From Pedobacter sp. BMA (lineage in GTDB: Bacteria; Bacteroidota; Bacteroidia; Sphingobacteriales; Sphingobacteriaceae): DNA of 64,000 nt. Where the stretch lies: positions 372,001 to 436,000 of the forward strand of contig NZ_LECU01000001.1 of assembly GCF_001027745.1 (NCBI RefSeq). Direction: 5' to 3'. This document shows positions 54,386 through 63,213 of this stretch, in pieces. The notes beneath the pieces are model-generated. The model searched no databases. It was not told the origin of the DNA and saw only the letters and a list, made by a program, of their open reading frames with translations. The translations under genes were made by a program, and so were the position numbers. The first letter of the stretch is position 1; each line of letters starts with the position of its first letter.

Positions 54386-55927
54386 ATGATAAAAAAATTA
54401 GTCCTCTCCCTTTCGCTGCTTTGCAGTGGATTGCTGGCGGATGCGCAGACTACTGTGCTGAACATTAAACCTGCCGGAGAACAAACAGTAAGCAAGCACA
54501 TTTACGGGCATTTTTCCGAACACCTTGGTCGTTGCATTTACGATGGATTCTGGGTGGATGAGAATTCGGCTATCCCTAATAAAGGCAGGATCAGACTGGA
54601 TGTAGTAGAGGCCTTGAAAAAAATAAAGGTTCCCAACCTGCGCTGGCCGGGTGGTTGCTTTGCCGATGAATACCACTGGAGGGATGGAATCGGGCCAAGA
54701 AATCAACGCCCGAAGATGATCAATACCAACTGGGGAGGCGTAACTGAAGACAATAGCTTTGGTACTCATGAGTTCCTGGAACTGTGCCAAATGTTAAACT
54801 GCGAACCTTATATCGCCGGAAACGTAGGGAGCGGAACGGTAGAAGAAATGGCGAAGTGGGTAGAATACCTGAATTTCGACGGTACCAGTCCGATGACCGC
54901 CATCAGGAAACAAAACGGGATGGAAAAGCCCTGGAAAGTTTCCTTCTGGGGAGTAGGAAACGAAAGCTGGGGATGTGGAGGAAACATGACACCCGAATAT
55001 TACAGCGATCTATACCGAAGGTATGCCACTTATGCCCGCGACTATGCCGGGGCGCCTTTAAAAAGAATTGCGAGTGGCGCGAATGCTGATGATTATCGCT
55101 GGACAGAAACCTGCATGAAAAACATCGGTGCCGGCCGCATGTGGGGCTTAACGCTTCACTACTACACACTTCCTACAGGAAACTGGAAAAGCAAAGGTTC
55201 TGCCACCCAGTTTGATGAAGAGCAGTATTTCAACACCATGAAAAACTGTTTGCGCATGGAAGAAATCGTAACTAAACATTCGGCCATTATGGATAAATAT
55301 GATCCAAAAAAGAAAGTGGCTTTGATTGTGGATGAATGGGGCATCTGGACTGATGTAGAACCCGGCACCAATCCGGGATTTCTGTATCAGCAGAACAGTT
55401 TACGCGATGCCTTGATTGCAGGCACTACCCTGAACATTTTCAATAACCACTCCGACCGGGTTCGGATGGCTAACCTGGCCCAAACCGTAAATGTTTTGCA
55501 GGCTGTTATTCTAACTGAAAAAGATAAGATGGTGCTTACCCCTACTTACCACGTTTTCGATTTGTACAAAGTACATATGGATGCCAAATACCTGCCGATT
55601 AGTTTCAGCAGTCCGGATTATACTTTGGGAGATAAAAAAATTCCTTCCCTTAATGTTTCAGCTTCCCAGGATTCGACTGGTGCCGTTCACATTTCGCTGG
55701 TTAACCTCGATCCTAAGCACAAAATTTCCCTGGATACCGAATTAGGCGAACTGAAATGGAAAACCGTAAGCGGACAAATACTGACTTCAGCAAAGCTGAC
55801 TGATGTCAATTCCTTTACCGAGGCCAATAAAGTGCACATCACGAAATTCAGCGGCGCGAAAAAATCAGGAAACAACCTGAAAGTAGAGCTCCCGGCGCAA
55901 TCTGTTGTTGTATTGGAACTCAAATAA
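54386..55927 (+). CDS. GH51 alpha-L-arabinofuranosidase (compact), secreted
   Basis: 513 residues with a signal peptide (about 1-20, ending LLADAQ). Canonical GH51 features: [20 protein letters not shown] near the start, [25 protein letters not shown] (acid/base Glu193), [14 protein letters not shown] (nucleophile Glu317), and a C-terminal beta domain. It lacks the CBM-like insert of the previous gene and follows it by 27 bp. It resembles the well-studied intracellular GH51 arabinofuranosidases but carries an export signal. Probably trims arabinan side chains of pectin in the periplasm. Confidence 0.93.
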   Translation: MIKKLVLSLSLLCSGLLADAQTTVLNIKPAGEQTVSKHIYGHFSEHLGRCIYDGFWVDENSAIPNKGRIRLDVVEALKKIKVPNLRWPGGCFADEYHWRDGIGPRNQRPKMINTNWGGVTEDNSFGTHEFLELCQMLNCEPYIAGNVGSGTVEEMAKWVEYLNFDGTSPMTAIRKQNGMEKPWKVSFWGVGNESWGCGGNMTPEYYSDLYRRYATYARDYAGAPLKRIASGANADDYRWTETCMKNIGAGRMWGLTLHYYTLPTGNWKSKGSATQFDEEQYFNTMKNCLRMEEIVTKHSAIMDKYDPKKKVALIVDEWGIWTDVEPGTNPGFLYQQNSLRDALIAGTTLNIFNNHSDRVRMANLAQTVNVLQAVILTEKDKMVLTPTYHVFDLYKVHMDAKYLPISFSSPDYTLGDKKIPSLNVSASQDSTGAVHISLVNLDPKHKISLDTELGELKWKTVSGQILTSAKLTDVNSFTEANKVHITKFSGAKKSGNNLKVELPAQSVVVLELK

Positions 55928-55937
55928 TGCATTATTG

Positions 55938-56870
55938 ATGAAAAAGCTAATCTGCATATTCCTACTGCTATCTGGCTTTTGCCTGACCGCTATAGCACAA
56001 AAAAACAGCGTTTACCTGTTTGCCTACTTTAAAAACAACGGACAGGATGGGCTGCATCTGGCCTACAGTACCAATGCCTATGAATGGAAAGCACTCAAAA
56101 ACGATTCATCCTTTTTGAAACCCACCGTAAGCAAGGATAAGCTGATGCGAGACCCCTGCATCATTCGCGGCGCCGACGGATTATTTCACATGGTGTGGAC
56201 CGTGAGCTGGAAAGATAAAGGAATTGGCTATGCCAGTTCCAAAGACCTGATCAACTGGAGCGAACAACAGTTTTTACCGGTAATGGCAAAAGAGGATGGC
56301 GCGCGGAATACCTGGGCACCTGAAATTACTTACGACGCCAAAACCAAAACGTATATGATTTACTGGGCCAGTACCATTACCGGCAAATTTGCCGAAACGG
56401 CCTCAGCGCTGGAAGATGGCTATAACCACCGGATGTACTATGTAACGACCAAAGACTTTAAAACCTTTTCTGACACTAAATTACTTTACGATCCCGGTTT
56501 CAACGTGATTGATGCCACTATTGTACAGAACGGCAAACAGTTCGTGATGTTCCTGAAAGATGAAACCCGCGAACCTGCACAAAAGAATTTGAAAATTGCC
56601 TGGTCGGATGAGTTGACAGGTCCCTATACCAAAGCCAGCGAACCCATTACGGGGCAATACTGGGCTGAAGGACCCACAACACTCCGGATAGGTAAAGACT
56701 GGATGGTTTATTTCGACAAATACCGGGATCACCGGTATGGGGCGATCATCTCATCCGATTTAAAAGACTGGAAAGATGTATCGGATCAGATTTCCTTGCC
56801 GAAAGGACTAAGACACGGCACTATCCTGACCATTACTAAAAAAGAGCTGGCCAAATTACAAACACAATAA
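55938..56870 (+). CDS. GH43-like arabinan-active glycosidase, secreted
   Basis: 310 residues from the ATG at 55938, where MKKLICIFLLLSGFCLTAIAQ is the signal peptide; the upstream extension overlaps the GH51 stop. A five-bladed propeller of GH43 type: the predicted base Asp72 is in LMRDPCIIRGADG, the pKa-modulating Asp192 in NVIDATIVQNG, and the acid Glu244 in YWAEGPTTL. The first blade (VYLFAYFKNNGQDGLHLAYS) is unlike the usual HADP opening, so it belongs to a less common GH43 branch; the exact subfamily cannot be named. Ten bp after GH51 and one bp before the next GH43, so translationally close. Confidence 0.82.
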   Translation: MKKLICIFLLLSGFCLTAIAQKNSVYLFAYFKNNGQDGLHLAYSTNAYEWKALKNDSSFLKPTVSKDKLMRDPCIIRGADGLFHMVWTVSWKDKGIGYASSKDLINWSEQQFLPVMAKEDGARNTWAPEITYDAKTKTYMIYWASTITGKFAETASALEDGYNHRMYYVTTKDFKTFSDTKLLYDPGFNVIDATIVQNGKQFVMFLKDETREPAQKNLKIAWSDELTGPYTKASEPITGQYWAEGPTTLRIGKDWMVYFDKYRDHRYGAIISSDLKDWKDVSDQISLPKGLRHGTILTITKKELAKLQTQ

Positions 56871-56871
56871 T

Positions 56872-57837
56872 ATGAAGAAACTGATCTTATCGATTTTAGG
56901 CATTTCAGGCTGCGTCTTTTCTTTGCAGGCCCAGCAGAAAATCATTACCGCAAAAGGCAACCCCATCATCACGGATAAATACACTGCCGATCCGGCTGCA
57001 TTTGTATATGGTGATTCGGTTTATTTATACACGGGCCACGATGTTCCACCGAAAGGCAAAGAACGCTATGAAATGCATGAATGGTTATGCTATTCCTCTG
57101 CAGACATGGTGAACTGGAAAGAACATCCATCGCCTTTAAATGCAAAAAGCTTTGCATGGGCAAGCGACGATGCCTGGGCATCGCAGGTGATTGAACGCGA
57201 TGGTAAATTTTACTGGTATGTGGCCATTTCGCATGGGTCTATCCATGGTAAGTCGATTGGTGTGGCGGTTGCAGATAACCCACGCGGTCCTTTTAAAGAT
57301 GCCCTTGGAAAAGCACTGATTACAAACGATATGACCACAGCCGTAAAAATCAGCTGGGATGACATCGATCCTACTGTCATCATTGATGATGATGGTCAGG
57401 CCTATTTATTCTGGGGCAACCAGCGCTGTTATTATGCCAAACTGAAAAAGAACATGATCGAACTTGATGGCCCGATTCAGGTGGTGGATGTTCCTGAGTT
57501 TACGGAGGCCCCATGGATACACAAACGCAAAGGCTGGTATTACCTTTCTTACGCTTCCGGATTTCCGGAGAAGATTGTATATGCAATGAGCAAAAATGTA
57601 AACGGCCCATGGACTTATAAGGGCATTTTAAATGAAGTTGCCGGAAACTCCAATACCAACCATCAGGCCATTATTGATTTTAAAGGCAAATCCTATTTCA
57701 TTTACCATAACGGATCGATCAATACGGATGGCGGAAGCTACCGCCGATCGGTTTGTATTGATGATTTGTGCTATAACAAGGATGGCAGTATCAAACGCAT
57801 TATAATGACAAGTGAAGGAGTTAAAGCGGTTAAATAA
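56872..57837 (+). CDS. GH43 arabinofuranosidase/xylosidase-type enzyme, secreted
   Basis: 321 residues with a signal peptide (about 1-22, ending SLQAQ). GH43 triad: base Asp40 in KYTADPAAFVYGD, Asp166 in DDIDPTVIIDDDG, acid Glu212 in EFTEAPWIHKRKG. The rest of the propeller, with YLYTGHD, WGNQRCYYAKL and NHQAIIDFKGKSYFIYHNG, fits the arabinofuranosidase/beta-xylosidase group of GH43. It starts 1 bp after the previous GH43 stop and is the last gene of the plus-strand arabinan cluster, directly followed by a strong terminator. Confidence 0.92.
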   Translation: MKKLILSILGISGCVFSLQAQQKIITAKGNPIITDKYTADPAAFVYGDSVYLYTGHDVPPKGKERYEMHEWLCYSSADMVNWKEHPSPLNAKSFAWASDDAWASQVIERDGKFYWYVAISHGSIHGKSIGVAVADNPRGPFKDALGKALITNDMTTAVKISWDDIDPTVIIDDDGQAYLFWGNQRCYYAKLKKNMIELDGPIQVVDVPEFTEAPWIHKRKGWYYLSYASGFPEKIVYAMSKNVNGPWTYKGILNEVAGNSNTNHQAIIDFKGKSYFIYHNGSINTDGGSYRRSVCIDDLCYNKDGSIKRIIMTSEGVKAVK

Positions 57838-57841
57838 TTTT

Positions 57842-57874
57842 TTGTCCCTCAGCGCTGATTTGGCTGAGGGACAA
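57842..57874. terminator. Strong bidirectional terminator between GH43 and GH127
   Basis: TTGTCCCTCAGC (57842-57853) and GCTGAGGGACAA (57863-57874) make a perfect 12-bp stem with a 9-nt loop, flanked by T-rich and A-rich tracts on both sides. It fills the 39-bp gap between two convergent genes and should end transcription from both. Confidence 0.93.
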
Positions 57875-57876
57875 TT

Positions 57877-60234
57877 TTACTTCACTAACCGTACTTCATA
57901 AATTCCCGGAATGGCTGAGCCTTCATCTGCCTGAAATTTCAATTCCAGATTACTGGTTAAACTAGCTGAAGGGATTTCAAAATCCTGCGTGTAGAACACA
58001 TTTCCCCTGCTCCCATCGAGCTTAATCCGCTGAATCACCGTACCATTCACGAGTAAAGAAAAGCTTCGGTTCTTTTCCTTTCCATAAAGCGTAAGCCTGA
58101 TCTTTTTGCCTTTTAGGTCTTTATTCTTCAGTGTATAAGCAAACCATCCGGTTCCGTTTCTATAATGGCGGTCCTGAAAAGTACCCGTTTCTGTTTTCTC
58201 GCCTTTGAAACCATGGTCAGACTCCGGTTGCTGCTCTCCGGTATTGATTACATCGATCGTTTCATTTTCCAGTTTCATTTTTTCCGTTTCTGCCAGCTGA
58301 ATCGCTTTGGCTCTTTCGGGTAAGTTCGCTGTTGAAGCGTAGGGAAAGTACACGACGTAACGTTTTTCAGCCAGACTGGAAAAAGGCACCAGTTTTAAAT
58401 TTTTATATTTCTGCTGATAAATGGCATTTTCGGCGGTAAAGGTAAGGGGCTCCTTCCCACTGGTTTTAAGGCTGGCAGCCAGATCGGCTTTGTTGCCCGA
58501 AACAAGTGGTGCTTCGCTAAGCGGAAATAGCGGTCCTGAAGCAATATGCCCCATTCTACTGTCGTCGCCGGTCAGGTTTGGTTGTCCCAAACTATCCAAT
58601 TCAGCCGCCAGAACAATGGGACCATGTACAAAAGCCACCCAATCTGATCCGTCGGGCATGAACTCCGTGCGGGTCTGCATCGGCAGGTTTACCTTTATCG
58701 CATCACCGCCCGACCAAAGCCTGTCGATGCTGACATAACCATTTCCAAGATCTTTCGCCGTCTGCGGCTTTCCGTTTACGGTAATCTGCATTTTCCCATT
58801 CTCCAGCCATGACGGATGGCGTAAACGGATGGCAAACTTTTTTCTGCCTGTAAAGGCAAGTTTCAAGGTGGTGAATTCCGTATTCGGAAAGCTGGTTTCC
58901 TGTACCAACGTAATGCCTTTCTCTTTCCAGTTTAATTTTGAAGGAATAAATAAGTTGACATATAAATTCTGGTCGTCGTGGGCATAGATCAGTTCCCCAT
59001 ACTTCCCATGGTTTTCCAGGCCTGAGCCTACACAACACCAAAAGCTTTGTTGCGGGGCAGAATAGGTACGGTAATGCCCGGGACGCATGGGCGTAAAGTA
59101 AACAAAACCTCCTTTTTCCCGCTGTGAAGAAAGGATGTGGTTATAAAGAGTCCGCTCGTAATAATCGAGGTATTGAGTCGAGGGTGCTGACAAAAACAAT
59201 TGCTTGGTCAGCTTCAGCATATTATAAGAGTTGCAGGTTTCAGGGCCTTCGCGAGATTCGAGCATGGAAGAAAAGTCGTTTGCCGGATGGAAATGTTCCC
59301 TTACGCTGTTACCACCAATGGCAACCGTGCGATGTTGTACCACCGTTTTCCAGAAGAAATCTGCCGCATTGGCCCAGGCGGTATCGTGATCGGCCAGGGC
59401 AACCTGTTCAAAACCGATTACCTTCGGGATCTGGGTGTTGGCATGAAGCCCATTCAATGCATCTTTACCATTTAACAAAGGTTTCAGGATCGACTGATCT
59501 GAAAACTGTCTGGCCAGCTTTAAATACTTTTTATCGGCGGTGAATATATATACATCGGCAAATATTTCATTTAATCCCCCGTGCTCACTTTTCAAAAGTT
59601 CCTGAATCTGCTGGTCCGAAAGATTGGAAACCAGGTCCACGCACCAGTCGGTTAGTTTAACCAGCATTTGCTTGGCCTGCTGATTACCTGCAACGGCATA
59701 AGCATCGTAGAGGCCTGCATAAATCTTATGAATGTTGTAAAGTGGCACCCATTTGTCGTTGAGTGAAAAACTAGAAGACTTGATCTGACCAACTTTGATC
59801 TGTTTCCAGATCTCCTTTCCTCCAGGTACACCTGATAAGTATCCATTTCCATTTTTGTCCTGGCACTTTCTCAGTTCATCAATCATATAATCCAGCCGCT
59901 CTTTCACTTTTGCATCACCTGTAGCGGCATACATTAAAGCCAGTGCCGAAACGTTATGCCCACCAATATGGCCATCCAGACCGGTATTTTCCCAATTGCC
60001 ATAGGAAGTGGCTTTGGGCGTCAATCCGGATTCTTTCAGATAAGGCGCCAGTAACCGGTCGGGATTGAGGGAAAGCATATAGGCTTTATCAGTCAGTTCG
60101 GCTTTAAGAAAAGGACTCTCCATTAGCCTGACATCTGTAAGCTTAAATGCCCTGATACTTTTCTGGGCCGCAGCGTTCAGGCTAAGCGAAGCCGTGAAAA
60201 GAAACAGGATGCCTGTTTTTATGGTGTTATTCAT
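57877..60234 (-). CDS. GH127 beta-L-arabinofuranosidase family enzyme, secreted
   Basis: 785 residues with a signal peptide (about 1-23, ending LNAAAQ). FKLTDVRLMESPFLKAEL and GGHNVSALALMYAATGD open an (alpha/alpha)6 barrel. The zinc/cysteine active site of GH127 is visible: GPETCNSYNM gives Glu332 and Cys334, and SFWCCVGSGLENH gives Cys400 and Cys401, the thiolate nucleophile region of HypBA1. C-terminal beta domains follow. GH127 enzymes cleave beta-L-arabinofuranosides, found on extensins and some pectic side chains, using an unusual cysteine nucleophile. It is a single gene convergent with the arabinan cluster. Confidence 0.93.
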   Translation of the reverse strand: MNNTIKTGILFLFTASLSLNAAAQKSIRAFKLTDVRLMESPFLKAELTDKAYMLSLNPDRLLAPYLKESGLTPKATSYGNWENTGLDGHIGGHNVSALALMYAATGDAKVKERLDYMIDELRKCQDKNGNGYLSGVPGGKEIWKQIKVGQIKSSSFSLNDKWVPLYNIHKIYAGLYDAYAVAGNQQAKQMLVKLTDWCVDLVSNLSDQQIQELLKSEHGGLNEIFADVYIFTADKKYLKLARQFSDQSILKPLLNGKDALNGLHANTQIPKVIGFEQVALADHDTAWANAADFFWKTVVQHRTVAIGGNSVREHFHPANDFSSMLESREGPETCNSYNMLKLTKQLFLSAPSTQYLDYYERTLYNHILSSQREKGGFVYFTPMRPGHYRTYSAPQQSFWCCVGSGLENHGKYGELIYAHDDQNLYVNLFIPSKLNWKEKGITLVQETSFPNTEFTTLKLAFTGRKKFAIRLRHPSWLENGKMQITVNGKPQTAKDLGNGYVSIDRLWSGGDAIKVNLPMQTRTEFMPDGSDWVAFVHGPIVLAAELDSLGQPNLTGDDSRMGHIASGPLFPLSEAPLVSGNKADLAASLKTSGKEPLTFTAENAIYQQKYKNLKLVPFSSLAEKRYVVYFPYASTANLPERAKAIQLAETEKMKLENETIDVINTGEQQPESDHGFKGEKTETGTFQDRHYRNGTGWFAYTLKNKDLKGKKIRLTLYGKEKNRSFSLLVNGTVIQRIKLDGSRGNVFYTQDFEIPSASLTSNLELKFQADEGSAIPGIYEVRLVK

Positions 60235-60296
60235 GGCACATCAGTATATTGATTATTCGTTATCGAAGATAAGTGTAATGATCTGGTTAGTTTAAA

Positions 60297-60309
60297 CGTC
60301 ATCATGACG
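60297..60309. promoter_or_regulatory. Short palindrome upstream of GH127 (possible operator)
   Basis: CGTCAT-C-ATGACG is a perfect 6-bp inverted repeat about one base, 63-75 bp before the GH127 ATG. Near it, on the minus strand, TACCTTCG (60315-60322) is a weak -7-like match upstream of the palindrome. GH127 has no copy of the direct repeat found at the other PUL promoters, so it may answer to a different regulator. Confidence 0.35.
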
Positions 60310-60372
60310 ATTAACGAAGGTAGCAAAAGATTTTTATTCACGAGTGCTTTCCGTCTTCAAAAAGGCAATAAA

Positions 60373-60405
60373 AAAAGGGCTCCATTTTTACAACGAAGCC
60401 CTTTT
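60373..60405 (-). terminator. Intrinsic terminator after the alcohol dehydrogenase gene
   Basis: AAAAGGGCT (60373-60381) pairs with AGCCCTTTT (60397-60405). On the minus strand the stem is followed by a T-run. It lies 19 bp after the stop of the alcohol dehydrogenase. Confidence 0.82.
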
Positions 60406-60423
60406 CTATAAATGTAATAACGT

Positions 60424-61467
60424 TTATAACGTAGCCATGTCAATTACAAATCTGTAACGCACATCACCTTTTTCCATACGTTTGTAGGCAGTATGAATGT
60501 CTTTCATGTCAATCATTTCGATATCCGATACGATATTGTTTTCCGCACAGAAATCTAACATTTCCTGTGTTTCCTTGATGCCGCCGATTCCCGAACCTGC
60601 AAGGCTCTTTCTTCCACCCAGTAAACTGAATGCAGCGATCTCTGCCGGCTTAGGTGGTACGCCTACGCAAATGTGCGTTCCGTTGGTTCTCAACAGTGAA
60701 AGGTACATGTTAAAATCGTGCTCCGCAGAAACCGTATCCAGGATAAAATCGAAAGTGCCTTTGGCAGCTTCTACCTGAGCCGGATCGGTGGTCACCACAA
60801 AATGATGGGCACCCAGTTTCTTAGCATCTTCTTCTTTTTTAGGAGAGGTGCTCAATACGGTTACTTCCGCACCGAAGGCCACACCAAATTTAACAGCCAT
60901 GTGCCCTAAGCCACCTAAACCTAATACGGCAAGTTTATGGCCTTTGCCAACTTTCCAGTGGCGTAGTGGAGAATAAGTGGTGATTCCGGCACACAATAAT
61001 GGTGCAACCGCAGCTAAATCTACCCCTTCTTTAATTTTCAATACAAATTCTTCCCTTACTACGATGCTATCCGAATAACCACCATAAGTTGGTGTTTTTC
61101 CGTCTCTTTCCAGTCCGTTGTACGTTTGGGTATTCCCTTCCAGGCAGTATTGCTCCAGATCCTGTTTACAGTTTTCGCAAACCTGGCAGGAATCTACCAT
61201 ACAACCTGTACCAGCCAGGTCGCCCACTTTAAAGTTTTTGACGTGATCGCCTACCTTTACTACGCGGCCAACAATTTCATGGCCGGGCACCATCGGGAAG
61301 ATCCCAGGGAACCAGTCATTTTTAATCTGGTGAAGGTCGGAGTGGCAAACGCCACAAAACAGAATTTCAAACTGTACATCATGAGGGCCTACTTCTCTTC
61401 TCTCAAAATTCCAGGGCGCCAGATCGGTCTCCGGACTTTGAGCTGCATATCCTTTTGTTGTTGTCAT
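60424..61467 (-). CDS. Zinc-dependent NAD(P)H alcohol dehydrogenase (YahK/CAD-like medium-chain reductase)
   Basis: 347 residues from the ATG at 61467, with MTTTKGYAAQSPETDLAPW as the family start; the upstream extension lacks features. Catalytic zinc ligands are in FCGVCHSDLH and MVPGHEIVGRV, structural zinc cysteines in CMVDSCQVCENCKQDLEQYC, and the Rossmann motif is GLGGLGHMAVKFG. The YahK/CAD group reduces a broad range of aldehydes with NADPH. Cytoplasmic. No clear link to the glycan genes; a general aldehyde-detoxification role is the best guess. It has its own exact -7 box and terminator, so it is monocistronic. Confidence 0.92.
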   Translation of the reverse strand: MTTTKGYAAQSPETDLAPWNFERREVGPHDVQFEILFCGVCHSDLHQIKNDWFPGIFPMVPGHEIVGRVVKVGDHVKNFKVGDLAGTGCMVDSCQVCENCKQDLEQYCLEGNTQTYNGLERDGKTPTYGGYSDSIVVREEFVLKIKEGVDLAAVAPLLCAGITTYSPLRHWKVGKGHKLAVLGLGGLGHMAVKFGVAFGAEVTVLSTSPKKEEDAKKLGAHHFVVTTDPAQVEAAKGTFDFILDTVSAEHDFNMYLSLLRTNGTHICVGVPPKPAEIAAFSLLGGRKSLAGSGIGGIKETQEMLDFCAENNIVSDIEMIDMKDIHTAYKRMEKGDVRYRFVIDMATL

Positions 61468-61872
61468 ATTTTTGATTGTTGTAATTACCTTAACAAAGGT
61501 AAAGGGCAATTGTTAGGAAAACATTACGGATTTCAAAGAATTCATTACAAATTTCAAACAATGAGGAAGCAGGGAAATAATCTTGCAGGTGAATTAGATG
61601 GTACGACAGTCAGTTCAGAAATGGAGGTGATAAAGACTGGAAATTCTAAGCCGTATTGACGGCAATTCAGTTTGCACTTAAAAAAGCTAACAAATATCCT
61701 CCAGAACAAGTATTCCTCCTGAAAACAACTCAATTTTCACCCAAAATAGAGAGAATTACCACCCCTTATTAATGAAATTAGCAAATATTTTAGCGAACTA
61801 TTTATTTTAAAAGCCTTAACTTAAAGGCGAGACAACAAATACCAAAAACCAATATCAAAAAACCAAACATTT
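61468..61872. other. 405-bp divergent intergenic region between the alcohol dehydrogenase and permease genes
   Basis: It holds the alcohol dehydrogenase -7 box (61494-61501) and a small GCCTT/AAGGC hairpin at 61815-61830 about 45 bp before the permease start. A 32-codon open frame (61561-61659) has no recognisable features and is not called. No cobalamin riboswitch was recognised although eutB is B12-dependent. Confidence 0.5.
61494..61501 (-). promoter_or_regulatory. Exact -7 box for the alcohol dehydrogenase gene
   Basis: On the minus strand it reads TACCTTTG, matching TAnnTTTG, 27 bp before the ATG. No clear -33 TTG was found at the usual distance. Confidence 0.5.
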
Positions 61873-63213
61873 GTGAAAGATTCTCAAACATTAAAAAAGA
61901 CACTTAGTGCTACACACCTCTGGGCCATTGGCGTTGGACTGGTCATTTCAGGAGACTATTTTGGCTGGAATTATGGCTGGGGCGTGGCCGGCACGGTAGG
62001 TTTACTTTTAGCTACCGTGATTATCAGTATCCTCTACATCACTTTTATTTTCAGTTTTACCGAACTGTCGACAGCTATTCCTTCTGCCGGCGGACCGTTT
62101 TCTTATTCTTTGAGGGCTTTTGGCGTTAAAGGCGGATTAATTGCCGGTTATGCTACCCTGGTGGAGTTTCTGTTCGCCGCCCCTGCTATATCCATGGCTT
62201 TAGGCAGTTACATTCATTTCCTATATCCGTCATGTCCTGCAATGGCCATATCCATTGCTTCATTTTTGGTATTTACCGGCATCAACTTGTTGGGTTTAAA
62301 AGAAGCAGCCTGGTTTTCTTTAGTAATGACGGTACTTGCCATTGTAGAGTTGCTGATTTTCATTGTGATTGCCGCACCGCATTTTAAAATGCAGACCTTC
62401 TTACAAAACCCTCTGCCATTCGGTCTCGGGGGCGTGTTCAGTGCACTTCCCTTCGCCATCTGGCTATTCGTTTGCCTGGAAGGCATTGCCATGGTTGCAG
62501 AAGAAGTTAAAGATGGGAACAAAGCCATCGCACGCGGATACATTTCCGCTTTGATCACCTTAATTATCCTGGCTTTTGCAGTGATGATTTGTGTGGGCGG
62601 AATTGCGCCATGGCAGGAGCTCGACAACCTCGATTATCCTTTACCCGAATCTTTGGGCATTATACTGGGCAGGGACAGCAAAATTACGCGTCTTTTTGCC
62701 GGGGTGGGACTGTTCGGACTAATTGCATCTTTCCATGGCATTATCATCAGCTATTCGCGACAAATTTTCGCCCTCTCCCGGTCTGGCTATCTTCCCAAGG
62801 CCCTGAGCTGGGTAAGCAGGAAACGCAAAACTCCATATGTGGCGCTGTTTCTAGGTACTGCACTGGGTATTTCTGCCCTTATGTTTTTCGATACCGGAAA
62901 ATTGGTGATTCTTTCCACTATTGGAGCGGTTGTGGTGTACATCATCAGTATGCTAAGTTTATTTAAGCTGCGGAAAAGCGAGCCGGATATGAACCGCCCT
63001 TTCCGGGCGCCATTCTACCCTTATTTCCCGGCTATAGCGCTTACCCTTGCCGCCATAACACTGGTATCGATGGTTTATGGTTATCCGGAACTTTCGGGTA
63101 TATTCCTGATCGGGCTGGTAATTTGTTTTGCTGTATTATTGATCTCAAAGAAAATGGGCAACAACTCCATAGGCATAGAAGAAGCAGAAAATCATCATCA
63201 ACATGAGTTATAA
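61873..63213 (+). CDS. APC-family amino acid/ethanolamine permease
   Basis: 446 residues beginning with GTG at 61873; no ATG lies in frame nearby. About twelve hydrophobic helices, with the APC-superfamily start LWAIGVGLVISGDYFGWNYGWG, an ELSTAIPSAGGPFSYSLRAFG helix-2 region and a cytoplasmic loop FALSRSGYLPKALSWVSRKRKTPY. Members starting this way and followed by eutB are ethanolamine permeases. The last 11 bp overlap the eutB start, a sign of translational coupling. A role in ethanolamine uptake is inferred mainly from eutB. Ends in a His/Glu-rich tail. Confidence 0.82.
   Translation: MKDSQTLKKTLSATHLWAIGVGLVISGDYFGWNYGWGVAGTVGLLLATVIISILYITFIFSFTELSTAIPSAGGPFSYSLRAFGVKGGLIAGYATLVEFLFAAPAISMALGSYIHFLYPSCPAMAISIASFLVFTGINLLGLKEAAWFSLVMTVLAIVELLIFIVIAAPHFKMQTFLQNPLPFGLGGVFSALPFAIWLFVCLEGIAMVAEEVKDGNKAIARGYISALITLIILAFAVMICVGGIAPWQELDNLDYPLPESLGIILGRDSKITRLFAGVGLFGLIASFHGIIISYSRQIFALSRSGYLPKALSWVSRKRKTPYVALFLGTALGISALMFFDTGKLVILSTIGAVVVYIISMLSLFKLRKSEPDMNRPFRAPFYPYFPAIALTLAAITLVSMVYGYPELSGIFLIGLVICFAVLLISKKMGNNSIGIEEAENHHQHEL

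Noticed and set aside
61561..61659. A 32-codon open frame with an internal GGAGGTGAT resembling a Shine-Dalgarno sequence.
   Set aside because: No recognisable protein features, no promoter at its start, and no ATG placed after the GGAGGTGAT at a working distance; Bacteroidota rarely use such sites.
61468..61872. A possible cobalamin riboswitch ahead of the ethanolamine genes.
   Set aside because: No B12-box or recognisable multi-stem aptamer pattern was found by eye; only a 5-bp hairpin is present.
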